Of a DNA stretch of 64,000 nucleotides, positions 23,948 to 31,509 are shown piece by piece; position 1 is the stretch's first letter; each line of letters begins with the position of its first letter. The stretch comes from Butyrivibrio sp. X503 (GTDB lineage: Bacteria; Bacillota; Clostridia; Lachnospirales; Lachnospiraceae), in assembly GCF_003625475.1 (NCBI RefSeq), contig NZ_RAIQ01000003.1:186001-250000 (forward strand), in the 5' to 3' direction. Below the pieces are notes generated by a model. The model did not search any database. It had not been told where the DNA came from and saw only the letters and a program-made list of their open reading frames with translations. Position numbers and translations under genes: made by a program.

Positions 23948-25015
23948 TCATCTTGCAAGGTTCTCCAGTATAGTCTGTGCATTGTCCGCGGTTACGGCCA
24001 CGTAATCACACGGAATGTAGCTTGGATTGGTCTCATTATTAAGATATTTGATCAGGGCATCGGCTGTGGAATGCGCCTGTTCAACGTAGTTGTTAAACAC
24101 AGTTCCGGACATCTGTCCTTCCAAAACCGCAATAAGGACATCGGTAAGAGCATCGACTCCGACTATCTTGATCTCTTTTCCCGCTCTTCTTCCCGCTTTC
24201 TCAACGGCTGAAAGAGCTCCGAGCGCCATGGCGTCATTGTTGCAGAAAATAACCTCTGTATCGGGATAGTTCTCTATAGCGTATGCAACTATCTCCTCAG
24301 CTTTATCTCTCTCCCAGTCTGCGCAGCCCTTATAGACACACATGCTTTCAATTCCCGCATCTGTAAGTGCCTTGATGCAATACTCCGATCTGTACTGTGT
24401 ATCCGCATTTTCGGGATCGCCTTCAACCATGACGTATTGAACCACTCCGTCATTGTTCCTGTCAATGTTCTCTATTCCAAGATTCGCTATGATCTTGCCT
24501 TGCAGGATTCCGGATTGTCTGGCGTCGCAGCCCACATATGTGACTTTCCAATTATTCTCTTCCCATCTGACAGCCTCATCGCCGTCAGGCTCTCTGTTGA
24601 TATAAACCAGCGGGATATCTGCTTCAACCGCCAGATTCGTGACGCTTGCCACATCAGAAGGATCGACCGGATTGATTATAAGTGCATCAACATCCTGTTC
24701 AATAAAAGATCTGATGTGTCTGTCCTGAATGATCTTGCTGTCTGCGGAGTCAAGTATCATAATGTTCTCTTTTGCAAATCCTTGACTCACCAGGTATGAC
24801 TCCAATTCCTTCCTGAAAAGAGTCATATAGTTATCTGAAAAACGGTAAATACATACTCCGATCTTAACCTTTGAAAGGTCGGGCTCAGTATCATTATCCG
24901 CTTCTATATTATCTTCCGTGACTTCTTGTTTTCCCCCGCTTCCGATACGACAGCCTGTAACTACAAAAGCAATCAGCAGAGACATAACCCCTATAGCCAA
25001 TAATAACTTTTTCAT
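23948..25015 (-). CDS. Galactose/glucose-binding (MglB-like) lipoprotein
   Basis: The start is the ATG at 25015; a TTG at 25030 in frame overlaps the Shine-Dalgarno GGAGAG. A lipoprotein signal (MKKLLLAIG...FVVTGC) puts the acylated Cys near residue 22. The mature part is a type I periplasmic-binding fold (KIGVCIYRFSDNYMTLFRKEL, ALIINPVDPSDV, PLVYINREPD, NNDAMALGALSAVEKAG, VGVDAL), closest to galactose/glucose-binding proteins. No ABC ATPase or permease gene is adjacent, so it either serves a transporter elsewhere or presents sugar to a sensor kinase. It ends with a terminator-free gap to the next gene downstream. Confidence 0.88.
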   Translation of the reverse strand: MKKLLLAIGVMSLLIAFVVTGCRIGSGGKQEVTEDNIEADNDTEPDLSKVKIGVCIYRFSDNYMTLFRKELESYLVSQGFAKENIMILDSADSKIIQDRHIRSFIEQDVDALIINPVDPSDVASVTNLAVEADIPLVYINREPDGDEAVRWEENNWKVTYVGCDARQSGILQGKIIANLGIENIDRNNDGVVQYVMVEGDPENADTQYRSEYCIKALTDAGIESMCVYKGCADWERDKAEEIVAYAIENYPDTEVIFCNNDAMALGALSAVEKAGRRAGKEIKIVGVDALTDVLIAVLEGQMSGTVFNNYVEQAHSTADALIKYLNNETNPSYIPCDYVAVTADNAQTILENLAR

Positions 25016-25110
25016 TATCAAACTCTCCAACCAGTTCCAAATACTTGAAACTAAAATTCATAACCCATTAAGTTTATCATCAAACCGGTATCACATCAAA
25101 TAAAATCCCA

Positions 25111-25145
25111 AAAAGCAACACACGCCTGTATTCTAGGCGTGTGTT
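25111..25145 (-). terminator. Terminator after the 25179-25607 gene
   Basis: AACACACGCCT and AGGCGTGTGTT (25117-25127 with 25135-25145) form a perfect 11-base stem with a 7-base loop, followed on the minus strand by GCTTTTTGG. The plus strand is also T-rich beyond the stem. Confidence 0.85.
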
Positions 25146-25178
25146 TGTTTTAATATCTTATAAAAAACTGTTTTGCGA

Positions 25179-25607
25179 TTACTCCACCACTTTTCTTCCG
25201 TCCGAATAAGTAAGCACCCAGTAGCCTTTGCCCGTTCCGCAGTCCTCGTAATATGTTCTGTCAATAACTACAGGCTGCTGCTCGTAAGCTTCCTCGGAAT
25301 CAGAAATTTCCGGTGCCTCTTCTTTTTTTCCAAGATTATCAAAATACTCATCGGCAGCCTTCATTGCCGCATCTTCCTTGCTTGCTTCATTATCTGCAAC
25401 CTTATCTGTATAACCTTCTTTTTTCCCTGCATTATCCGCAGGTACATAATCATAAGCTTTAACCATATGGTTTTCAGAGCTCCCCGAAATCGCGGAAGCA
25501 ATTGCATTCTTATAAGGCGGAACCATTGCGCATAATACAATATTTATCAAAAGAAAACATGCCACGGTTCCCAAGAATACTACCGATATTCCAAGTATTC
25601 GTCTCAT
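25179..25607 (-). CDS. Unknown membrane-anchored exported protein
   Basis: The 142-residue protein has one N-terminal hydrophobic segment (ILGISVVFLGTVACFLLINIVLC) and an acidic, Lys/Glu/Ala-rich extracytoplasmic stretch, ending in a small folded piece with aromatic residues (TYYEDCGTGKGYWVLTYSDG). I do not recognise the family. It is the third gene of a run of exported proteins on the minus strand (27598 to 25179) and is followed by a good terminator. Confidence 0.65.
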   Translation of the reverse strand: MRRILGISVVFLGTVACFLLINIVLCAMVPPYKNAIASAISGSSENHMVKAYDYVPADNAGKKEGYTDKVADNEASKEDAAMKAADEYFDNLGKKEEAPEISDSEEAYEQQPVVIDRTYYEDCGTGKGYWVLTYSDGRKVVE

Positions 25608-25647
25608 ATAAACAGCTCCTTAAAACAATCAGTGAAAGATCTTGCTA

Positions 25648-26637
25648 TTAATAACTAACCGTTATCGCAGCCGCCTTATCAAGCGGTTTGGCGGGATAGC
25701 TTTGGTAAGTCTGCTTGTAATAACCGTCTCCCTTCGCGTCCTGCATCTCAGTGTCAAATATATACCAGGTCTCGTTCACTTTAACCTCGGTCCATGCGTG
25801 AGGCGTTTTGCCGCCAAGTGATGACAAGACCGTTCCCGTGCAGACCTTTGCGTCATACCCAAGTCCTTTAGCCAGATATGCAAACGCCGCTGCGTATTTA
25901 TAGCAGTTTCCTTTGCCTTCAAGAAGCATCTCTTTGGCATACTCGCCGGTCCAGTTCCCTACCGGAACCTCGTTGTCTCTTTCATATGCGGAAAAATCGA
26001 CCATGTATTTAAAGCATCTCTCAAGCTGCGCATTCTGCGTCATGTTCTCGTCCGTTGCAAAATCAAGCACCGATGCAACAAGCTGTTTAAGCTCGGTATC
26101 GGGCTCCGAATAGTTTCCGTCAGCCTCTCTCCACTTGATCCCGTACTGGGTGTGAATAAAATGCTCTCCCGGAACATCCTCCAACTTTAGATTATTGTCC
26201 GCGCTACTCTTTATCGCAGCCCTTATATCGGCTTTGAGCTTGCTGCCGACTCCCGTAAGCGCATACTCCCCAATCGATGTGACGGAAGAAGGGATCATCG
26301 CCCCGTCAAGCGCAGGCGGGAAGCACAAAAGCTCGGTCATATCCTTGTTATAAAGGCAGTTACTGTAGGATGTATAAAAAGGATTATTCTCGCTGACAGT
26401 TATCGACCTAAGCTTCATAAGACACTTAAACGCGCCGGGTGTTATCTCCGTAACGTCGCTTCCGATGTGCACTGTCGTGATATCGGTGTTATCCCTAAAG
26501 GTCATCGCGTCTATCTTGGTGGGCCCCATGGCACTCGCCTTAACAGAACACATCCCCGTCAAAAGAGCTATCGTCAAAAGAGACGTAATTATCCTAACCG
26601 TTATTCTTTTTTTATTGTCAAAAAACTCTGATGTCAT
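25648..26637 (-). CDS. Exported transglutaminase-like protein with leucine-rich N-terminus
   Basis: The start at 26637 (MTSEFFDNKKRITVRIIT) has AGAGGA 6 bases upstream and gives a proper signal peptide; a longer frame back to 26718 would overlap the gene before it. After the signal peptide (ending near SAMG), residues about 35-120 form BspA-like leucine-rich repeats (TDITTVHIGSDVTEITPGAF). The C-terminal half is a transglutaminase-like papain fold with Cys in GKGNCYKYAAA, His in PHAWTEV and Asp in WYIFDTE, so the catalytic triad is complete. It is probably a cell-surface peptidase or cross-linking enzyme. It directly follows a second transglutaminase-like gene. Confidence 0.82.
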   Translation of the reverse strand: MTSEFFDNKKRITVRIITSLLTIALLTGMCSVKASAMGPTKIDAMTFRDNTDITTVHIGSDVTEITPGAFKCLMKLRSITVSENNPFYTSYSNCLYNKDMTELLCFPPALDGAMIPSSVTSIGEYALTGVGSKLKADIRAAIKSSADNNLKLEDVPGEHFIHTQYGIKWREADGNYSEPDTELKQLVASVLDFATDENMTQNAQLERCFKYMVDFSAYERDNEVPVGNWTGEYAKEMLLEGKGNCYKYAAAFAYLAKGLGYDAKVCTGTVLSSLGGKTPHAWTEVKVNETWYIFDTEMQDAKGDGYYKQTYQSYPAKPLDKAAAITVSY

Positions 26638-26680
26638 TTCGGTCCTCTTATTACTGAATCTCAATAGAAATATCTTTTTA

Positions 26681-27598
26681 TTACTGAGTTGCCTTCGGCT
26701 TTTGCGTTGCAACCTCAAATTTATATCTTATCTTTGCATATGAAACGGCGTCTTTGGCATTACCGCCTTCATTGGGATGCTTGCCGTAGCCCGCAGCCGA
26801 GAGAAGCGGATCGCCATAGCCCTCTTTTCCGTCAACTATTACCTGGCACCACTGATCTTCCCACTGATTTATGTTCTTGTGAACCCAGTTGATACCAAGA
26901 TAATCGAGTATGAGTCCGAGCGCTCTTGTTGATCCTGCGCATGAATACTCGCCTCCGATGAATACGCCGTAGGCAGTCCTGTATATCTTACCTTCTGTAG
27001 TATATGTTCCGAGATCGCAATAGGCCTTTACTACGCCCGCTGCGTATGCAACCTTCTCGACCTCTTTTATCTCCTTGGTCTTAGACTTAGATGAAGATTT
27101 GGATGATTTGGATGAAGAGGACGAGCTCTTTGAAGTATCGGATTCCTCAGCGGCTCTGTTTATCGCATCGGCGATCTGCTTGGCAATGCTCCTTGCCTGA
27201 ATCTCCTGTGCATAGGTCATTCCGCCGTTGTCATGCTTGGTCTTTGGAATAACAACAACGCCCTCATCTCCAGTCGGTACAACAAATTCCGTGCTGTCGC
27301 CTATAAGCCTGTTTGCAACTCTCTTTTCTTTTTTACCGAAAAGAGCCCAGTGCTCAACAAGCTTGTTGGCATCAGTTCCGAAAGCTTGTCTTAGATCTGC
27401 ATAATTCAGATAGTAAAAAAGCGGATTGTACTCAGATTTATAGTCCACACCGTTATAAACGGTCGTGCCCTTTGATAAAGCAGTATAAGGATCGTCCGCG
27501 GCATGAATCTCCAAAGAACACACCTCGGAAAACATAGTAAAAATAGTTAGCGCAACTGCCGAAAATACGGCGAATGCTGATCTGATAATTTTCTTCAT
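26681..27598 (-). CDS. Exported transglutaminase-like protein with altered catalytic His
   Basis: The 305-residue protein has a signal peptide (to about IHAADD), then a YNPLFYYLNYADLRQAFG...EHW repeat common in clostridial surface proteins, a Ser/Lys-rich linker (about 155-175), and a transglutaminase-like domain. The Cys is present (GGEYSCAGSTRA) and a late Asp fits (EGYGDPLL), but the usual H-x-W is D-x-W (EDQWCQV). It may be inactive or use another base. It is the first gene of an exported-protein run, 43 bases before the active-looking paralogue, and is divergent from the 27745 surface protein. Confidence 0.75.
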   Translation of the reverse strand: MKKIIRSAFAVFSAVALTIFTMFSEVCSLEIHAADDPYTALSKGTTVYNGVDYKSEYNPLFYYLNYADLRQAFGTDANKLVEHWALFGKKEKRVANRLIGDSTEFVVPTGDEGVVVIPKTKHDNGGMTYAQEIQARSIAKQIADAINRAAEESDTSKSSSSSSKSSKSSSKSKTKEIKEVEKVAYAAGVVKAYCDLGTYTTEGKIYRTAYGVFIGGEYSCAGSTRALGLILDYLGINWVHKNINQWEDQWCQVIVDGKEGYGDPLLSAAGYGKHPNEGGNAKDAVSYAKIRYKFEVATQKPKATQ

Positions 27599-27744
27599 AC
27601 GGACAGACTTACCCCTCTTTAGATTTTATATATAAAATTTATCGACATTATTTACAAAAAGTTTAGTTTATGTGTTATTATATTCGAGTGTGTTCGATTT
27701 ATTGATTTATTTATTTTTTCGATTATTATTTGGAGCAGTTTTTT

Positions 27745-29562
27745 ATGTTTAAGAGGAAGAACAAATCCTTGGCACTGCTGATGGCATTTTCTCTTGCATC
27801 ATCTTTCTTGACACTTCACGCTTTGCCCATCACAGCTCATGCCGAGACATCGCAGGCAGATCCGGCCTACGCCAATGATGATACCAAGCCCGGCGATGCA
27901 TCTACATCACTTGATACATCTGAATCAAACTTACAGGACAAGCCTTCGGAAAAAGAGGACGTTCCTGCAGATCCTACAGACATAATTCCCATACCGGAAG
28001 AAAAAAAGGATACAGAAGATATTAAGGAAGAAGTTCCCGAGGACATCGTTGTTATAGAAGAAAAGTCGGAAACTCCCAAAGAAGCTCCTATAGAAGAAAA
28101 GTCGGAAACTCCCAAAGAAGCTCCTATAGAAGAAAAAGAGGATGCTCCCATAGAAACTCCTCCTATAGAAGAAAAACTTCCAGAAGAAGCTCCAAAAAGA
28201 GAAATACCCATAGAAGAGCCCGAAACTCGCAGGGTTCAGACATACAGCACAGCATATTTCTATATCTTAAATACTATAGATGCGGATATTCCGGAAGAGC
28301 CCAAGAATCATTCAGTGGATGATTACAGCAGCGCTATCACTGTAGAAGAGGCAATTCCGAATGATTTCGGTTACTATTTACCGGTTGTCGATAACGGCGG
28401 TTCATCCAATGATCTTGCAGATGACGGTTTTACCGCCAACAACGGAGTACTGAGCTACCTCCACAACCATCCGAGTGCCGAAGACATCAAGAACGTTGTC
28501 CCTTCATTCGATCCCGACAAACAATACGTTATATGGTACGTCAAAAAAGCTCAGAAATCAAGCATTCACGTTGACGGAGTCATCAAAACACGCGAAGAAA
28601 CAAAGGAGATTATAGAGAAAGATTATCCAAACGTTTCAATTGAGATCTACACAACCTGTGAAGAGACAGATATCGAATACGACGGAAAAGAGCATATAAT
28701 AGGCGGTTTCAATATCGTGGTAAAAGACCTTGATAACAAGCGCCCTACACTTAAAAATATATTTAATGCTCTCGGAGACCTGCTGACCGTTGAAGCCTGC
28801 GCAGGAACAAACGGAAGCGGAACCTATTTTTCAAACAACGGCATAAACTACTGGGTAAATATCGATGCGGCTTATGTAGTGGCATCCGAGATAAAGACAT
28901 ACACAATTCCTTTTCTTTTTAACGGAAAAGTAATTGATCCTAAGGACATCAGTGTAAGCTACGAAAAAGACGGCGAATGGGTCAAGCTCCCTGCAAGTAT
29001 CATTTCTCAGCAAACGCCCACCACCGCCAAGATAAACGTCAAGCAAAGAAACATCACGCTTGAAGCCGGAACAACCGTAAAGAACTATGACGGCTCGACT
29101 CTTACAAACGATAAGGTCAGCATCACATCCGGCTCACTCCTTGAAGGTCACAAGCTTAAGAGCGTAGTCTTAAGCGGAAGCCAAAGCGTTATAGGCTCAT
29201 CCAAGAACGAGATAACTTCTTACATGATCGTTGATGAGAACGGAAAAGACGTAACTTCACTCTATAACGTAAAATGCGTTGCCGGAAAGCTTGAATTTGT
29301 TGATGGCGGAAACTACAGCAATGATGAAAGCGCTAATAACACCGATCCGGAAAGCGTAACTCTTGCGGCATTCCAGCAAAACGTAATCGTAAAAGCACTC
29401 GAAGAAAATGACGCCGAACTGACAGTACTCGGCGCCACCAAAAAGATTCCCAGAATGGGTCAGACAGGTGATGATACCGATATTGCAGGAAGAATCCTCA
29501 TTATCGCCGCATCATGCACCGCAATCGTCATTCTTATGCGTAAAAAGAAATTATCAAATTAA
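27745..29562 (+). CDS. Wall-associated surface protein with variant sorting signal
   Basis: The start is the ATG at 27745; an in-frame TTG at 27730 overlaps the GGAG Shine-Dalgarno. The 605-residue protein has a signal peptide (ending near AHAE), a 140-residue Pro/Glu/Lys/Thr-rich stalk with two exact 12-residue repeats, and a large unknown domain (about 170-545). The end IPRMGQTGDDTDIAGRIL..., a hydrophobic segment and MRKKKLSN looks like a cell-wall sorting signal in which LPxTG is replaced by MGQTG. It is convergent with radA with only 5 bases between stop codons. The role is unknown; surface exposure is clear. Confidence 0.8.
   Translation: MFKRKNKSLALLMAFSLASSFLTLHALPITAHAETSQADPAYANDDTKPGDASTSLDTSESNLQDKPSEKEDVPADPTDIIPIPEEKKDTEDIKEEVPEDIVVIEEKSETPKEAPIEEKSETPKEAPIEEKEDAPIETPPIEEKLPEEAPKREIPIEEPETRRVQTYSTAYFYILNTIDADIPEEPKNHSVDDYSSAITVEEAIPNDFGYYLPVVDNGGSSNDLADDGFTANNGVLSYLHNHPSAEDIKNVVPSFDPDKQYVIWYVKKAQKSSIHVDGVIKTREETKEIIEKDYPNVSIEIYTTCEETDIEYDGKEHIIGGFNIVVKDLDNKRPTLKNIFNALGDLLTVEACAGTNGSGTYFSNNGINYWVNIDAAYVVASEIKTYTIPFLFNGKVIDPKDISVSYEKDGEWVKLPASIISQQTPTTAKINVKQRNITLEAGTTVKNYDGSTLTNDKVSITSGSLLEGHKLKSVVLSGSQSVIGSSKNEITSYMIVDENGKDVTSLYNVKCVAGKLEFVDGGNYSNDESANNTDPESVTLAAFQQNVIVKALEENDAELTVLGATKKIPRMGQTGDDTDIAGRILIIAASCTAIVILMRKKKLSN
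28054..28125. repeat. 36-bp perfect tandem repeat in the surface-protein stalk
   Basis: Two identical 36-base units (28054-28089 and 28090-28125) encode IEEKSETPKEAP twice; a shorter variant of the motif follows. Length change would stay in frame. Confidence 0.92.
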
Positions 29563-29567
29563 AATAA

Positions 29568-30950
29568 TCAGATATAATTCATAGCATCAGCTACAGAAGC
29601 CACTCCTATTATATTGATATCGGGGTGGCTTTTCTTTATCTTCGCGCAAAGAGCCTTGGGAACAATACAGGTCTTAAAGCCAAGCTTTTTGGCCTCAGAG
29701 ACTCTCTGCTCAGCCATATTAACGGCTCTTACCTCTCCCGAAAGTCCAACCTCACCGAATGCTATCATATCATCGCTTATAGGCTTATTCTTAAAGCTTG
29801 AAATGATAGCCATGCAGATTCCGAGATCAAGTGATGGTTCCGCTATCTTCATTCCGCCCGCAAGGTTGATATATGCGTCGTAATCGCCAAGCTGAAGTCC
29901 TATTCTCTTTTCCAGAACAGCCATTAAGAGATTGACTCTGTTATAATCCGTTCCGTTGGCCTGACGCCTCGGAAAACCGAAATTACTTCTGCACACAAGC
30001 GCCTGAAGCTCTATAAGAATGGGTCTCGTTCCCTCTACAGAGCATGTAACGATAGAACCGCTAGAGTTTTCGGGCCTTCCCTCAAGCATAAATTCCGACG
30101 GATTCTTGACCTCCATAAGGCCTTTTTCAGCCATCTCAAACACACCGATCTCGTTGGTTGAGCCAAATCGGTTTTTTACTGCTCGCAGTATCCTGTAGGA
30201 AGCGTGTCTGTCGCCCTCAAAGTAAAGCACGGTATCAACCATATGCTCCAGAACTCTAGGTCCGGCAACTTGTCCTTCTTTGGTTACATGTCCGACTATA
30301 AACACGGTTATATTAAGACTTTTGGCAATTCTAAGAAGCACCGCGGTTGATTCTCTGACCTGAGAAACACTTCCGGGCGCTGATGATATCGCCTCATTGA
30401 ACATAGTCTGGATCGAATCTATGATGATGATCTCAGGCTTTACGGATGTGATCGTATCTTCTATCACGGAAAGATTGGTCTCGCACATGAATTTCAATGT
30501 ATCCGAAAACTCTCCTATCCTGTTGGCACGAAGCTTGATCTGCTTAAGCGATTCCTCGCCCGAGATATACAGAATATTCTTTTTATCCCCCGAGAGATTG
30601 CCTGCAACCTGCAAAAGAAGTGTCGACTTTCCTATTCCGGGATCTCCCCCGACAAGGATCATCGATCCTCTTACAAGGCCTCCTCCAAGAACTCTGTTGA
30701 GTTCTCCGATATGTGTATCCGCTCTCTCCTCATCATTTATCTCTATCTCGGAAAGAGCTTTGGGAGCCTCCAAGGCTCCTGAGATAAGTCTTGCGGAAGA
30801 AGAGCTCACGCCCTTGGTCTTTACCGCCGGCTTGACCGTCTCCTCAACAAAAGTATTCCATTCTTTGCAGCCCGGACACTGTCCCATCCACTTGGATGAT
30901 TCATATCCGCAGCTCTGGCAATAAAATATAGTCTTTATCTTAGTTGCCAT
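29568..30950 (-). CDS. radA: DNA repair protein RadA (Sms)
   Basis: RadA is a RecA-like branch-migration ATPase used in recombinational repair. The start at 30950 (MATKIKTIFYCQSCG) has GGGAGG just upstream; an earlier in-frame ATG at 30962 overlaps that site. Features in order: C4 zinc finger (CQSCG...CPGC), Walker A GGDPGIGKSTLL, the RadA-specific KNRFG motif, and a C-terminal Lon-protease-like domain (about 300-460). Length 460 is standard. It is the last gene of a GntR-clpC-unknown-radA run, a clpC-radA neighbourhood conserved in Firmicutes. Confidence 0.95.
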   Translation of the reverse strand: MATKIKTIFYCQSCGYESSKWMGQCPGCKEWNTFVEETVKPAVKTKGVSSSSARLISGALEAPKALSEIEINDEERADTHIGELNRVLGGGLVRGSMILVGGDPGIGKSTLLLQVAGNLSGDKKNILYISGEESLKQIKLRANRIGEFSDTLKFMCETNLSVIEDTITSVKPEIIIIDSIQTMFNEAISSAPGSVSQVRESTAVLLRIAKSLNITVFIVGHVTKEGQVAGPRVLEHMVDTVLYFEGDRHASYRILRAVKNRFGSTNEIGVFEMAEKGLMEVKNPSEFMLEGRPENSSGSIVTCSVEGTRPILIELQALVCRSNFGFPRRQANGTDYNRVNLLMAVLEKRIGLQLGDYDAYINLAGGMKIAEPSLDLGICMAIISSFKNKPISDDMIAFGEVGLSGEVRAVNMAEQRVSEAKKLGFKTCIVPKALCAKIKKSHPDINIIGVASVADAMNYI

Positions 30951-30968
30951 ATATCCTCCCATAAACGT

Positions 30969-31001
30969 CGAGGGCTTTTCAGGTATCCCGAAAAGCCCTC
31001 G
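30969..31001. terminator. Hairpin between the unknown gene and radA
   Basis: A perfect 12-base stem (30969-30980 with 30990-31001) with a 9-base loop lies 17 bases after the stop of the 31018 gene and about 20 bases before the radA start. The U-tract on the minus strand is short, so read-through into radA is likely. Confidence 0.6.
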
Positions 31002-31017
31002 GCCATTTATTTAATTT

Positions 31018-31428
31018 TTATTTTTCAATCTTAACTTTGGCAGAACTTCCATCTGACAATTCAACACTAAAATTGAGTTTACCTCCGACATTAGTGCTCA
31101 TCTTGCCGATAGCGGTTCCGTTTACAAACACGCTGTACTCTGTGCTTTCCAAAAGTCCCAAGGTAATCTGTGCATCGTTAACACCTTCTACGGTGAATTC
31201 AACACCTCCGTCGGACTCCTTAAAGCCTGTGACCGCTGTGCCGGGAACCGATTCATAAACAAAGTTCTCGTTGCACTCGAGCTTAGTAATGTCCTTGAAA
31301 GTCTTAACCTTGAGGATATCTCCGTTGTGCTCGAAATTCTCAAGCTTCTTCTTCTCGGGAAGCTCATAGTTACCAAAGCTGATGCTTCCGTCGCTCTCAG
31401 CGCGAATCAACTGCTCTACGACAGCCAT
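31018..31428 (-). CDS. Unknown beta-rich cytoplasmic protein between clpC and radA
   Basis: The start at 31428 (MAVVEQLIRAESDGS) has a perfect AGGAGG 7 bases upstream; an ATG 24 bases earlier lacks one. The 136-residue protein has no signal or membrane segment and looks like two small beta domains (ISFGNYELPEKKKLENF; VEFTVEGVNDAQITLGLL). I do not recognise it. It lies in the GntR-clpC-radA run, 80 bases after clpC, where Bacillus has no gene between clpC and radA. Confidence 0.72.
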   Translation of the reverse strand: MAVVEQLIRAESDGSISFGNYELPEKKKLENFEHNGDILKVKTFKDITKLECNENFVYESVPGTAVTGFKESDGGVEFTVEGVNDAQITLGLLESTEYSVFVNGTAIGKMSTNVGGKLNFSVELSDGSSAKVKIEK

Positions 31429-31509
31429 ATTAACCCTCCTGACAAAAAACAAATATTTAGTTAATTACATTATAATTCAAGTCTACCCAATGATAAACTG
31501 AAATTTTTA

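Noticed and set aside
23147-25030. Complete sugar ABC transporter
   Set aside because: Only the binding lipoprotein is present; the neighbouring 225-residue protein is not a permease or ATPase.
27867-28211. Antisense open frame rich in Ser/Gly inside the surface-protein gene
   Set aside because: It is the mirror of the repetitive Glu/Pro stalk on the other strand; such frames arise from codon bias in repeats.
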